64,000 nt of DNA from a beta proteobacterium AAP99 (GTDB lineage: Bacteria > Pseudomonadota > Gammaproteobacteria > Burkholderiales > Burkholderiaceae_C). The notes beneath the pieces are model-generated. The model searched no databases. It saw nothing but the letters and a program-made list of their open reading frames with translations, and had not been told where the DNA came from. Both the position numbers and the translations under genes were made by a program. The DNA lies in NCBI GenBank assembly GCA_001295775.1, contig LJIA01000007.1, forward strand, positions 130,001 through 194,000. Reading direction: 5' to 3'. Positions 25,889 through 34,460 of the stretch are shown here, in pieces. How positions within the stretch are numbered: position 1 is the first letter of the stretch; every line of letters starts with the position of its first letter.

Positions 25889-28264
25889 TTGCCGCTGCGC
25901 AGCGCAGGACGCAAACTCGCCTCATCACCTCCTCGGGAACGCTTCTTGAGCGCTGTATCCGCGCCTGCTGACCATCGCCTCACGCCTCGATCGCTGGTCT
26001 GGCGGCTGGGCGCGCTGATTGCGCTGGCCATCCTGCTCGTGTTTCTGGTGGTCGGCGCCCTGACGCTCGTGATCGAGTATCGGGACGCCTTGTCGCAGGC
26101 GCACCGCTCGGCGCTGTCCACCGCAGATTCGACCTTGCGTCCCGTGGCCAAGGCGGTATGGAACGTGGACCCGGACAGCCTTGCACTGCTCACCGCCAGC
26201 ATGGTGCGCGACGGCAGCATCGTGCGCGTGGAGGTCTTCGACAGCAACGGTCTGATGCGTGACGAGCGTCGTACCGGCCCGCCTCAGACCGTGGACCAGG
26301 TTTGGGAGCGCGAGCTGCTCGCGCCCGAGGACAACAGCCCCATCGGCAAGATGCGGGTGACGGAGTCCTACGAACAGGTGCGCGAGGAGTTCGCCAACCG
26401 CGCGGGCAACGTGCTGCTGGCGGAGTTCATCAAGCTGGCGGTCCTTGCTGCGGCTGTGGTCTGGCTCGTGGAGCGGATCCTCTCGCGCCCGCTGCGCCAG
26501 CTCGCCAATGCCGTGGATGCGCTGCCGGTCGGCGAGGCGGCAGGCATCACCCTGCCCAGTCGCTGGGGCAAGGACAGCGACGAACTCGGGCGTCTGGTGT
26601 CCACCATCAACCGATTGACGGCCGGGCAGGCCAACGAGCTGGAGGGGCGCATCGCCGCCGAGGCGCGGCTGCGCGACCAGTTCCGCGAGATCGAGATCAT
26701 TCTGGGTGCCGTGAGCGAAGGGGTGGTCGCCCTGCAGGGCGATGGCCACCTGCTGTATCTGAACGAACCCGGTTGCCGCCTGCTGGACGTGACCGGCACC
26801 GGCGATCTGGCGTTCAGCGACGTGCCGATTCTCGCCAGCCTTGTGCCCCAGCCCCTGCTGGAGAGCCTGCGTGCCACCGCGCTGGCTGGCAGTGGCATGG
26901 CGCAGCGTGCCTACACGAGCAAGGTGCAACTGCGCGGCGTGGGCGAGGTCCCGGTCGAGGTGAGCGTGTGCGCCTTGTCCGAGGGTCCCGTAGCCTGGGT
27001 GATCGTGGCGCGTGATGTCTCGGCCGAACAGGCGGCCGCGCAGGCGGTGGCCGAGCGCGAGGCCGAGCGCCGCGCCAACCAGGCCAAGACAGACTTCCTC
27101 TCGCGCATGAGCCACGAACTGCGCACGCCGCTCAATGCCGTGCTCGGCTTCTCCGAGCTCATGGCGTCGAGCCGCACCGAACCGCTGGGGCCGCAGGGTC
27201 AGCGCTTCAACGAGCAGATCCATCGCTCCGGTATGCATCTGCTGCGCCTGATCTCGGACCTGCTGGATCTGTCGCGGATCGAGGCCGGCGCCTTCGCGCT
27301 GAATCTGCGCGTGATGCAGGTAGACAATCTCGTGGCGCAATCCATCGAGATGGTGGCGCAGGAGGCTGCCGGTCGGCAGGTGGAGCTGACGAGCAACTTC
27401 GACGGCGCGCGCCGCCCGGACGTCAGCATTGACGAGACCCGCTTCAAGCAGGTGATGGTGAACCTGCTGTCGAATGCCGTGAAATACAACCGACCGGGCG
27501 GCTACGTGTCGGTGGTGGTGGGAGAGGCCAACGGCCAGCTTGTGATCACCGTGAGCGACAGCGGCATGGGCATGTCTGCCGAGCAGCTGGCGCAGCTCTT
27601 CACCCCCTTCAACCGCCTCGGGCGCGAGGCCAGCAACGTGGAAGGCACCGGCATTGGTCTGGTGATTGCCAAGCGTCTGGTCGAACTGATGGGCGGGGAG
27701 ATCGAGGCCACAAGTACCGCCGGCACCGGCACGGTATTCCGCGTCAGCCTGCCGATTGCCCGGCAGGCGCAATCCGGCGGCGAACCTGCCGGTGGTCGCA
27801 GTGGCTACGCGGTGCAGAACCGTCCGGAAATCACCGGCACCTTGGTCTACGTGGAAGACAACGCGATCAACCGGCTCATGCTCGAGCATTACCTGAAGTT
27901 CCGCCCGGGTGTGCAGACCGCCTTCGCCAGCGACTTCGACGAGGGCCTGGCGGTGATCTCCGAGCGCGCACCGATGCTCGCGCTGGTGGACATGAACCTG
28001 GGTCAGCACACGGGCATCGAGCTGCTCGCTCGGCTCAAGGAGCGTCCGGGGCTCGCAGGCACCACCTGGGTGGCGCTGAGCGCCGACGCCATGCCCGAGC
28101 AGGTGACGCAGGCCCGGGCAGCCGGCTTCGATGACTATTGGGTCAAGCCGATTTCGCTGGAAGACTTTCTGCAGCGCATTGACCAGCTCTTCGGCGCACC
28201 AGCGCATGCAGCGGATGGCACTGCGAGCTCGGCCCAGCGCCTCCCCGGCCAATCGCCGGGCTGA
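25889..28264 (+). CDS. Membrane hybrid histidine kinase linked to the binding-protein triplet
   Basis: 791 residues from a TTG at 25889; another TTG at 25946 is possible. Order: membrane helix about 38-62, periplasmic loop with RSALSTADSTLRPVAKAVWNVD (a sensor seen in kinases with small periplasmic domains) to about 178, second helix about 180-198, HAMP, PAS-like region about 265-380, coiled linker, HisKA with H409 (SHELRTP), HATPase with N529, DSGMG and GTGIGL, then a receiver about 650-770 with D701 and K753. All catalytic residues are intact. Binding proteins that contact periplasmic loops of kinases are known, for example in BvgS-like or TorT-TorS systems; the same is inferred here. No separate response-regulator gene is adjacent. 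Confidence 0.92.
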   Translation: MPLRSAGRKLASSPPRERFLSAVSAPADHRLTPRSLVWRLGALIALAILLVFLVVGALTLVIEYRDALSQAHRSALSTADSTLRPVAKAVWNVDPDSLALLTASMVRDGSIVRVEVFDSNGLMRDERRTGPPQTVDQVWERELLAPEDNSPIGKMRVTESYEQVREEFANRAGNVLLAEFIKLAVLAAAVVWLVERILSRPLRQLANAVDALPVGEAAGITLPSRWGKDSDELGRLVSTINRLTAGQANELEGRIAAEARLRDQFREIEIILGAVSEGVVALQGDGHLLYLNEPGCRLLDVTGTGDLAFSDVPILASLVPQPLLESLRATALAGSGMAQRAYTSKVQLRGVGEVPVEVSVCALSEGPVAWVIVARDVSAEQAAAQAVAEREAERRANQAKTDFLSRMSHELRTPLNAVLGFSELMASSRTEPLGPQGQRFNEQIHRSGMHLLRLISDLLDLSRIEAGAFALNLRVMQVDNLVAQSIEMVAQEAAGRQVELTSNFDGARRPDVSIDETRFKQVMVNLLSNAVKYNRPGGYVSVVVGEANGQLVITVSDSGMGMSAEQLAQLFTPFNRLGREASNVEGTGIGLVIAKRLVELMGGEIEATSTAGTGTVFRVSLPIARQAQSGGEPAGGRSGYAVQNRPEITGTLVYVEDNAINRLMLEHYLKFRPGVQTAFASDFDEGLAVISERAPMLALVDMNLGQHTGIELLARLKERPGLAGTTWVALSADAMPEQVTQARAAGFDDYWVKPISLEDFLQRIDQLFGAPAHAADGTASSAQRLPGQSPG

Positions 28265-28417
28265 GCGCTCCCTGACTGCGCTCTTTGCACAACTCAACGG
28301 CGCCGAGTGCCCGTTCGTCGAGTGCAGTTCAACGTTTCACATTGCGAATCCAAATCGAAAACAAACGAACGATCGTGCTGCACCGCACCTTGTCAGGCTG
28401 AATTTCACTCATTGAAA

Positions 28418-28460
28418 TCCGCTGCGCCCTCATTTCGAAGGGCGAAATTCAGCGGAGGGC
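28418..28460 (+). promoter_or_regulatory. Hairpin overlapping the lipase Shine-Dalgarno sequence
   Basis: A nested hairpin: outer arms TCCGCTG (28418-28424) and CAGCGGA (28450-28456), inner arms CGCCCT (28425-28430) and AGGGCG (28439-28444), with an 8-base loop and a 5-base bulge. The 3' outer arm includes the first bases of the lipase Shine-Dalgarno sequence (GGAG at 28454-28457). It could reduce translation until opened. Pairing is seen; regulation is inferred. Confidence 0.45.
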
Positions 28461-28466
28461 GAAGTG

Positions 28467-29390
28467 ATGATCAAGCGGTGCCTGTCGTTGCTGTTGTTGT
28501 GCCTGTGTTTCAGCCTGACCCTGCCGGCGTTCGCCCAGGGCTACACCCAGACGAAACACCCCATCGTGCTGGTGCACGGCCTGTTCGGCTTTGAGGCGCT
28601 CGGCCCGGTCGACTACTTCTGGCGTGTGCCGGACAGCCTGCGATCCAGCGGCGCCACGGTCTACACCGCCGCGGTCTCCCAGGCCAACAACTCCGTGGTT
28701 CGCGGCGAGCAGCTACTGCGTGAACTGGAAGGCATCAAGGCCCGCACCGGCGCCCAGAAGTTCAACCTGATCGGCCACAGCCACGGCGGCCAGACCATCC
28801 GCTACGTGGCGGCCGTGCGGCCGGATCTGGTGGCCTCCGTCACCTCGGTGGGCACGCCGCACGCCGGCAGCAAGACGGCCGACGGCATCAACGCGATCGT
28901 CACCGTGACCGGTACCACCGGCATTGCGGCAGAGATCGCCAACTCCCTCGCGGGCCTGATCGGGTTTCTCTCGGGCAATCCGGGCAAGCCGCAGAACTCG
29001 CTGGCTGCACTGCTGGAGCTGACCACGGCAGGCGCGGCAGACTTCAACCGGCGCTTCCCGCAGGCCGCACCCACCAGTCGCTGCGGCAGCGGTGCGGCCA
29101 CGGTGAACGGGGTGCGCTACTTCTCTGCGGGCGGTACCTCGGTGCTGACCAACGTGCTGGACATCTCGGACGGCACGCTGGGCCTGACCTCGACCTTCTT
29201 CGGCTTCGAACAGAACGACGGACTGGTCAGCCAGTGCTCTTCGCGTTGGGGCGCCGTGCTGCGCGATGACTACCCGTGGAACCATGGCGACGAAGCCAAT
29301 CAGGTGTTCGGTCTGCGCGGCTTGTTTGCGCCCGATCCGGTCGGTTTCTATCGGGCACATGCCAACCGGCTGAAGAACCTCGGGCTGTAG
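28467..29390 (+). CDS. Secreted triacylglycerol lipase (family I.1/I.2)
   Basis: 307 residues from the ATG at 28467; GTG 28464 is directly before it. Signal peptide with cleavage after AFA (about residue 23). The mature N-terminus YTQTKHPIVLVHGL is typical of Pseudomonas/Burkholderia lipases. Catalytic serine S105 lies in GHSHGG, the acid in QNDGLV, and the histidine in WNHGDEAN near the end. Two cysteines (SRCGS, SQCSS) match the family's disulphide. Such lipases are exported by Sec, folded by the foldase encoded next door, and secreted by type II secretion; no secretion genes are in this window. Confidence 0.95.
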   Translation: MIKRCLSLLLLCLCFSLTLPAFAQGYTQTKHPIVLVHGLFGFEALGPVDYFWRVPDSLRSSGATVYTAAVSQANNSVVRGEQLLRELEGIKARTGAQKFNLIGHSHGGQTIRYVAAVRPDLVASVTSVGTPHAGSKTADGINAIVTVTGTTGIAAEIANSLAGLIGFLSGNPGKPQNSLAALLELTTAGAADFNRRFPQAAPTSRCGSGAATVNGVRYFSAGGTSVLTNVLDISDGTLGLTSTFFGFEQNDGLVSQCSSRWGAVLRDDYPWNHGDEANQVFGLRGLFAPDPVGFYRAHANRLKNLGL

Positions 29391-29394
29391 TGGC

Positions 29395-30270
29395 GTGGTG
29401 CTCGCTCTGAGGCGACGCACAAGCGTTGCGCTGGTGATCTGCGCGGTCGCCGTCGTCGTGCTTGCGCTGTGGTGGGGGCAGGAACAACGCACGCCAGGCA
29501 GCGAGTCGGCGAATGCCCGTGCCGGCGGAGCTGCATCCACGCCATCGGAACCGGTTTCGCTGGCTGCCGCCTGGCCGCTGCCGGCGAGCGCACACGACCT
29601 GCCGGCGCTGCGGGCGCGTCTAGCCTCGGGGCCGCTGGCGCACAGCACACCGGACGGCAGCCTGCCCTGCGCCGCGGAGGGTCTGGCGCCAAGCATAGAG
29701 GTGCGCCGCCGCTTCGATTGGTACAGCCAGGCGCTCGCGGCACGCAGCGCGCCGGATCGGCTGGATGCTGCGGACATCGAAGCCCTGCTCGCTGAGGACG
29801 CACAGCGCGCCTGCGGCGAGCGGGCGGCGCAGCAGATCCGGCTGCTTTGGCGCGGCTACACCGCCATTGCGGCCGACAGCGGCGCTCGCAACGCGGATCT
29901 GCGTGCGCGTGCCGCAGCGCTCAGGGCAGCGCAGCAGGCGCAACTCGGTCCGCTGTGGGCCGATGCGTTCTTCGGAGATGATCACCGCGCGCTAGAGGCG
30001 CGGCTTGGTGGTGCGGTTGCCGCAGGCGCAGCGGCTGGGTCCGCTGCTCCCGCCAGCCCATCAGCAAGCGCGCAGGCCAGCGCTGCGGTGGCCGAGCTGC
30101 AGGCCCGCTGGGCCGACTTCGATCGCCGCATTGCCGAGGCCGGGCGCGAGTGGCAGGCGCTGGCCGCGCAAGGTGCGGCCACGCCGGCGCAGGCCGACGC
30201 GCTGCTCAATCGCTGGTTCAGTGCAGACGAACGGGTACGCGCCTCTGCGCTGCTGAACCTGCCCGTTTGA
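29395..30270 (+). CDS. Lipase-specific foldase (Lif/LipB family)
   Basis: 291 residues from GTG at 29395 (a second GTG at 29398), five bases after the lipase stop. One N-terminal membrane helix (about 9-28), then a periplasmic part with a low-complexity Ala/Gly/Ser segment. The foldase hallmark RxxFD(Y/W) is seen as RRRFDWYSQAL near residue 103. It is shorter than the usual 340 or so residues, mostly in the helical arm that wraps the lipase. It is a membrane-anchored steric chaperone for the lipase. Confidence 0.85.
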   Translation: MVLALRRRTSVALVICAVAVVVLALWWGQEQRTPGSESANARAGGAASTPSEPVSLAAAWPLPASAHDLPALRARLASGPLAHSTPDGSLPCAAEGLAPSIEVRRRFDWYSQALAARSAPDRLDAADIEALLAEDAQRACGERAAQQIRLLWRGYTAIAADSGARNADLRARAAALRAAQQAQLGPLWADAFFGDDHRALEARLGGAVAAGAAAGSAAPASPSASAQASAAVAELQARWADFDRRIAEAGREWQALAAQGAATPAQADALLNRWFSADERVRASALLNLPV

Positions 30271-30279
30271 GCGGGGCCG

Positions 30280-31431
30280 CTATTCCGGGTAGGTGCCGGG
30301 GACCAGGATGCGCTTGTCCACATCCGTGAGCAGGCGATGACCGGTAAACGCCATCGTGACGTCCAGCTCCTTGCGGATAATCTCCAGTGCCTTGGTCACG
30401 CCGGCTTCTCCCATGGCGCCCAGGCCGTACAGGAAGGCGCGGCCGATGTAGGTGCCGCGTGCGCCCAGCGCCCAGGCCCGCAGCACGTCCTGCCCGCTGC
30501 GGATGCCGCCGTCGATGTGCACCTCGATCTTGTCGCCCACCGCGCGCACGATCTCGGGCAGCACCTCGATGGAGGATCGCGCGCCATCGAGCTGACGGCC
30601 ACCGTGGTTGCTGACGATGATCGCGTCCGCACCCGTCTGCACGGCGCGCTCGGCGTCCTCGGCGTCCAGGATGCCCTTGATGATGAGCTTGCCGCCCCAG
30701 CGGTCCTGGATCCACTTCACGTCGTCCCAGGAGAGCTTGGGGTCGAACTGCTCGGCCGTCCAGGCGGACAGGCTGCTCATGTTCGACACATTGCTTGCAT
30801 GGCCGACGATGTTGCGGAAGGTGCGGCGCTGCGTGCCCAGCATGCCCAGGCACCAGCGCGGCTTGGTGGCCATGTTGATGAGGTTCGGGATCGTGAGCTT
30901 GGGCGGCGCGGACAGGCCGTTCTTCAGGTCCTTGTGGCGCTGGCCGATGATCTGCAGATCGAGCGTCAGCACGAGGGCCGAGCAGCGTGCCGCCTTGGCA
31001 CGGTCGATCAGCCGGTTGATGAACTCGCGGTCCTTCATCACGTAGAGCTGGAACCAGAAGGGCGCGCTGGTGTTCTCGGCCACGTCCTCGATCGAACAGA
31101 TGCTCATGGTGGACAGCGTGAACGGCACGCCGAACTTCTCGGCCGCGCGGGCAGCGAGAATCTCGCCATCTGCGTGCTGCATGCCGGTCAGGCCGGTGGG
31201 CGCAATCGCCACCGGCATGTTCACCTTCTGGCCCACCATGGTGGTTTCCAGCGAGCGGTTTGTCATGTCCACCGCGACACGCTGCCGGAACTTGATGCGC
31301 GAGAAGTCCGTTTCGTTCGCGCGGTAGGTGGACTCCGTCCAGCTGCCGGAGTCGGCATAGTCATAGAACATGCGCGGCACGCGCTTTTGGGCCAGCTTGC
31401 GCAGGTCTTCGATGTTGGTGATGACGCTCAT
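30280..31431 (-). CDS. lldD: FMN-dependent L-lactate dehydrogenase (LldD family)
   Basis: 383 residues, normal length. N-terminal FYDYADSGSW, flavin site GLTG, substrate-binding QLY at 128-130, catalytic H276 in SNHGGRQLDG, and FMN-phosphate site IDGGIRSGQDVL at about 307-318. It oxidises L-lactate to pyruvate at the inner membrane, passing electrons to the quinone pool; other 2-hydroxy acids are possible substrates in the family. It stands alone, convergent with the foldase gene (stop codons 10 bp apart). Confidence 0.9.
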   Translation of the reverse strand: MSVITNIEDLRKLAQKRVPRMFYDYADSGSWTESTYRANETDFSRIKFRQRVAVDMTNRSLETTMVGQKVNMPVAIAPTGLTGMQHADGEILAARAAEKFGVPFTLSTMSICSIEDVAENTSAPFWFQLYVMKDREFINRLIDRAKAARCSALVLTLDLQIIGQRHKDLKNGLSAPPKLTIPNLINMATKPRWCLGMLGTQRRTFRNIVGHASNVSNMSSLSAWTAEQFDPKLSWDDVKWIQDRWGGKLIIKGILDAEDAERAVQTGADAIIVSNHGGRQLDGARSSIEVLPEIVRAVGDKIEVHIDGGIRSGQDVLRAWALGARGTYIGRAFLYGLGAMGEAGVTKALEIIRKELDVTMAFTGHRLLTDVDKRILVPGTYPE

Positions 31432-31653
31432 GCGCGCAAGTCTCCCGGTCTGTGGCCCCGCTGCATTGCAGGGCGTTTCTTTTCAACGTCGATCCTAGCG
31501 ACCCGGCAGCCGATACCGGAAGCGAGGGCTTTTCAGAGCTTGCGTGAAAACCGCTCAGCGCCACCGCCGCGCGCAAGCCGGCTTTCGGTGATGTGCGCGG
31601 CGTTCGGCCATTCGTATGTTGTGCGCGCCAACATCCAACAGGGAGCGCCCATC

Positions 31654-31887
31654 ATGTGGACCCAGGTGCAGAGTTACATGCTCGGCTACAACGCCGGCAG
31701 CAAGGAGTTCTACTTCTACTACACGCTGCAGGGGCAAAGCGTGGCCAACCAGCTGGTGGTGGACGCGCAGACCTTTCTTGCCTTGTCGGACATGTTCCGC
31801 AACGAGCAGCCGATCTCCTACAACAGCCAGGGCAACTACTTCGCCACGGGCGCGGAGCGCGTGGGCGACAACGATCGCCGCCCGTGA
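31654..31887 (+). CDS. Small hypothetical protein rich in aromatic residues
   Basis: 77 residues from the ATG at 31654 with GGGAG about eight bases upstream; an apparently longer frame upstream is the antisense shadow of lldD. The protein is soluble, with a Tyr/Phe-rich motif (KEFYFYYTLQGQ) and a C-terminal SQGNYFATGAERVGDNDR. It has no signal or membrane segment. I do not recognise the family, but the composition is protein-like and the start context is good. It diverges from lldD (222 bp between) and converges on the DUF2891 gene. Confidence 0.7.
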   Translation: MWTQVQSYMLGYNAGSKEFYFYYTLQGQSVANQLVVDAQTFLALSDMFRNEQPISYNSQGNYFATGAERVGDNDRRP

Positions 31888-31897
31888 CGCAGCGGCG

Positions 31898-32950
31898 CTA
31901 GTTCAAGGCGGCTTGCGCGGGAAGCGCCAGCACCGGCTCGGTCAGTGCCAGCAGGGCAAAGCTGGCCAGCCAGTGGGTGGCGCCAAAGTCGCCCACGGCC
32001 ACGTGCGGCAGGCTGGCCGCCAGATGCGCGTCGATCGCTCGCTCGATCACGTCTCGCGGCACATCCGTCTGCGCGGCGATCATGCGCCAGCACCACACGC
32101 GCGAGAGGTTCAGCCCGTCGAGATGCACGATCTGCGGGTCGATCCGGTCGCTCACCTTCGCGGGTATGAGCCAGGTGGCCAGCGCGGCATCCGCGGGCCG
32201 GAAGGCCTGCCACCAGTCGGCATAGTCGCAGCCGTCCACCACTCGGCTCATGAGCGCGGCCTCGCACAGTCCGGCGGAGAGGAAGTCGCTGCCCGAAGGC
32301 TCGTAGTCCGCCGGATAGCGGCGGTCGCGCCCGAACCAGTCGTGCGCCTTGCGGTGAATGAGTTGCGTGAGCGCCGGGCTGGCCGTCACGGCGCAGGCGT
32401 CCAGGGCCAGCAGCAGCGCAAAGGTCGAGTTGCCGTGCGTGCCGGCGCGGTTGGGGTAGTCCGCACGCGGCAGGAAGTCGATGAAGCGGTCATGAAACGC
32501 CGTGGCGAGCGGCGCCATGGCCTCCGCCCAACGCTTGGCCCCAAGTTCTGCGGCGCCTTGCTCGCGGGTGAGCAGCACCAGTTCGGCCGCCAGCTTGAGC
32601 AACCAGCCCCAGCCATAGGGCCGCTCAAAGCTGCCACGGCCCGGCTGGGCCAGATAGGCCAGCTCGCCGGCAATGGTGTCGCGGTTCAGGTGCGCATCAA
32701 AGGCCGCCGCAATGGCGCTGCGCTCGGGCAAGTCCGGAAACAGCCGCAGCAGGCGTGCGAGGCTCCAGTGCATGTGCACGCAACTGTGCCAGTCATAGCT
32801 GCCCCAGAACGCCGGGTGCTGCACGCGCGGCGCCGTCAGGTCGTCCGGGCCATTGATGAGATGGTCCAGCTTGTGCGGCCAGGGCTCGACGATGTTCTTC
32901 AGCGCCAGCTGCGCGTAGCGGCTCGCGGTGGCGGCATCCAGGGCGATCAA
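31898..32950 (-). CDS. DUF2891 family protein
   Basis: 350 residues, soluble. DUF2891 signatures are visible: HPAFWGSYDWHSCVHMHW near the N-terminus, RPYGWGWLLKL, FLPRADYPNRAGTHGNSTFAL, WFGRDRRYPADYEPSGSDFLSAGLCEA, and HLDGLNLSRVWCW. The conserved His, Asp, Glu and Trp residues and the alpha/alpha-toroid look suggest a carbohydrate-active or related enzyme; the reaction is unknown. It lies on the minus strand downstream of the M20 hydrolase gene, with a hairpin and repeat copy 4 between them. Confidence 0.82.
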   Translation of the reverse strand: MIALDAATASRYAQLALKNIVEPWPHKLDHLINGPDDLTAPRVQHPAFWGSYDWHSCVHMHWSLARLLRLFPDLPERSAIAAAFDAHLNRDTIAGELAYLAQPGRGSFERPYGWGWLLKLAAELVLLTREQGAAELGAKRWAEAMAPLATAFHDRFIDFLPRADYPNRAGTHGNSTFALLLALDACAVTASPALTQLIHRKAHDWFGRDRRYPADYEPSGSDFLSAGLCEAALMSRVVDGCDYADWWQAFRPADAALATWLIPAKVSDRIDPQIVHLDGLNLSRVWCWRMIAAQTDVPRDVIERAIDAHLAASLPHVAVGDFGATHWLASFALLALTEPVLALPAQAALN

Positions 32951-32975
32951 GGTGCTCGTCTTTCACTTTCTTGAA

Positions 32976-33007
32976 CGGAAAGGCAGGCCTCCCAGGAGGC
33001 CTTTCCG
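32976..33007 (-). terminator. Hairpin between M20 hydrolase and DUF2891 genes, possible terminator
   Basis: Arms CGGAAAGGC (32976-32984) and GCCTTTCCG (32999-33007) form a perfect 9-bp stem, extended by an inner GC-rich CCTCC/GGAGG pairing. It lies downstream of the minus-strand M20 gene. The T run after it is weak, so termination is plausible but unproved. Its right arm is also the first bases of repeat copy 4. Confidence 0.5.
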
Positions 33008-33059
33008 CTTGTCTGGAGCGGCTCTCCAGCCATTTTGGTCTGGAAAGCCACATGAAATG
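32999..33059 (+). repeat. Dispersed hairpin repeat, copy 4
   Basis: CCTTTCCGCTTGTCTGGAGCGG leads into the hairpin with arms CTCCAG and CTGGAA around CCATTTTGG. Here the central arm pair is CCAG/CTGG where copies 1, 2 and 5 have TCAG/CTGA, a compensatory change. The copy is antisense to both flanking genes and ends five bases from the M20 stop codon. Confidence 0.87.
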
Positions 33060-33064
33060 GACCT

Positions 33065-34279
33065 CTAGCCTGCGTGGTCCTGGGCGAACCACATCTCCGT
33101 CAGCCGCACCCAGTAGGTGGCGCCCAGCGGGATCAGATCGTCGTTGAAGTCGTAGCTGGGGTTGTGCAGGTTGCAGGGGCCCAGGCCGTGGCCCATCTCG
33201 CGGTGGGTGCCGTCGCCGTTGGCGATGAACACGTAGCAGCCGGGCTTCTCCAGCAGGAAGAAGCTGAAGTCCTCGGCGCCCATGGTCGGCTCCACGTTCG
33301 GGATGACGTTCTCATCGCCCACGACGGCGCGGGCCACGTCGGCGCAGAAGGCGGCTTCCGGGGCGCTGTTGATGGTGGGCGGATAGTTGCGCAGGAACTC
33401 GACTTCGGCCGTGGCGCCAAAGGCGGCGCAGACACCGGCCACGATCTCGCGCATGCGGGCTTCGATCAAGTCCAGCACCTCGAGCGTGAAGGTGCGCACC
33501 GTGCCGTTGAGCATGGCCGTGTCCGGAATGACATTGGTGGTGTCGCCGGCGTGGATCTGGGTGATCGACAGCACGGCCGCATCAATGGGCTTCTTGTTGC
33601 GCGTGACGATGGTCTGCAGGGCCTGGGCGATATTCACGGCCACCATGACCGGGTCGCAGCCGTTGTGCGGCAGGGCGGCGTGCGCGCCCTTGCCCGTGAT
33701 GCGGATGGTGAATTCATTGGAACTCGCCATCTGCGGGCCGGGGGTCATCGCAAAAGTGCCCACCTTCATGCCCGGCCAGTTGTGCATGCCGAAGACCGCA
33801 TCCATCGGAAAGAGCTTGAAGATGCCGTCCTCGATCATCTTGCGCGCACCGCCGCCGCCTTCTTCGGCCGGCTGGAAGATCAGATACACCGTGCCATCGA
33901 AGTTGCGGTGCTTGCTCAGGTATTTGGCCGCGGCCAGCAGCATGGCGGTATGACCGTCATGCCCGCAGGCGTGCATCTTGCCGGCGTTCTTGCTGGCATG
34001 CGCAAACTGGTTGTGCTCCTGGATGGGCAGTGCATCCATGTCGGCGCGCAGGCCAATCGCCCGGTGCGCGTTCTTGCCCTGGCCCGTGCCCTTGATGGTG
34101 CCCACCACGCCCGTGCCACCGAGGCCGCGGTGGATCGGGATGCCCCAGGCGCTGAGCTGCTGAGCAACGAGGTCGGCGGTGGCGAATTCCTCGAAGCGCA
34201 GCTCGGGGTTGGCATGAATCTGCCTGCGAATGGCCGTCGCTTCGTGGGCGTCAGCCAGGATCGGTTCAAGCAACTGCAT
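33065..34279 (-). CDS. M20-family amidohydrolase (hippurate hydrolase-like)
   Basis: 404 residues from the ATG at 34277-34279; the frame remains open to 34552 but that part lies over the argE leader and is not coding-like. Metal and catalytic motifs: ACGHDGHTAML, PAEEGGGGARKM, FGMHNWPG and MGAEDFSF. Members hydrolyse N-acylated amino acids such as hippurate, N-acetyl amino acids or IAA conjugates; the substrate is not fixed. It is divergent from argE, another M20-clan hydrolase, with 181 bp between starts. Confidence 0.9.
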   Translation of the reverse strand: MQLLEPILADAHEATAIRRQIHANPELRFEEFATADLVAQQLSAWGIPIHRGLGGTGVVGTIKGTGQGKNAHRAIGLRADMDALPIQEHNQFAHASKNAGKMHACGHDGHTAMLLAAAKYLSKHRNFDGTVYLIFQPAEEGGGGARKMIEDGIFKLFPMDAVFGMHNWPGMKVGTFAMTPGPQMASSNEFTIRITGKGAHAALPHNGCDPVMVAVNIAQALQTIVTRNKKPIDAAVLSITQIHAGDTTNVIPDTAMLNGTVRTFTLEVLDLIEARMREIVAGVCAAFGATAEVEFLRNYPPTINSAPEAAFCADVARAVVGDENVIPNVEPTMGAEDFSFFLLEKPGCYVFIANGDGTHREMGHGLGPCNLHNPSYDFNDDLIPLGATYWVRLTEMWFAQDHAG

Positions 34280-34460
34280 GGTGAGACTCCTTGAAGCGCC
34301 TGAGTTTAAGGAGTGCCAATCTGGCCGTGCCAAGGGCGAACCCTGCGCAGTTTCAGCAACTGTCCCGGTGGATTGTGCGCCGCACCAGGCGGCTGTACCG
34401 GCGGCGGCTCGGGGCGTGAACCGATGTGCGCGCGCACCCTGCACCCATACACTCGACCGC

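Noticed and set aside
25925-28297. 790-residue open frame on the minus strand
   Set aside because: It is the antisense shadow of the hybrid kinase at 25889-28264; it is histidine- and arginine-rich with no domain, typical of GC-rich antisense frames.
30337-31653. Long upstream extension of the 77-residue protein
   Set aside because: The extension is antisense to lldD; the Shine-Dalgarno sequence and ATG at 31654 mark the real start.
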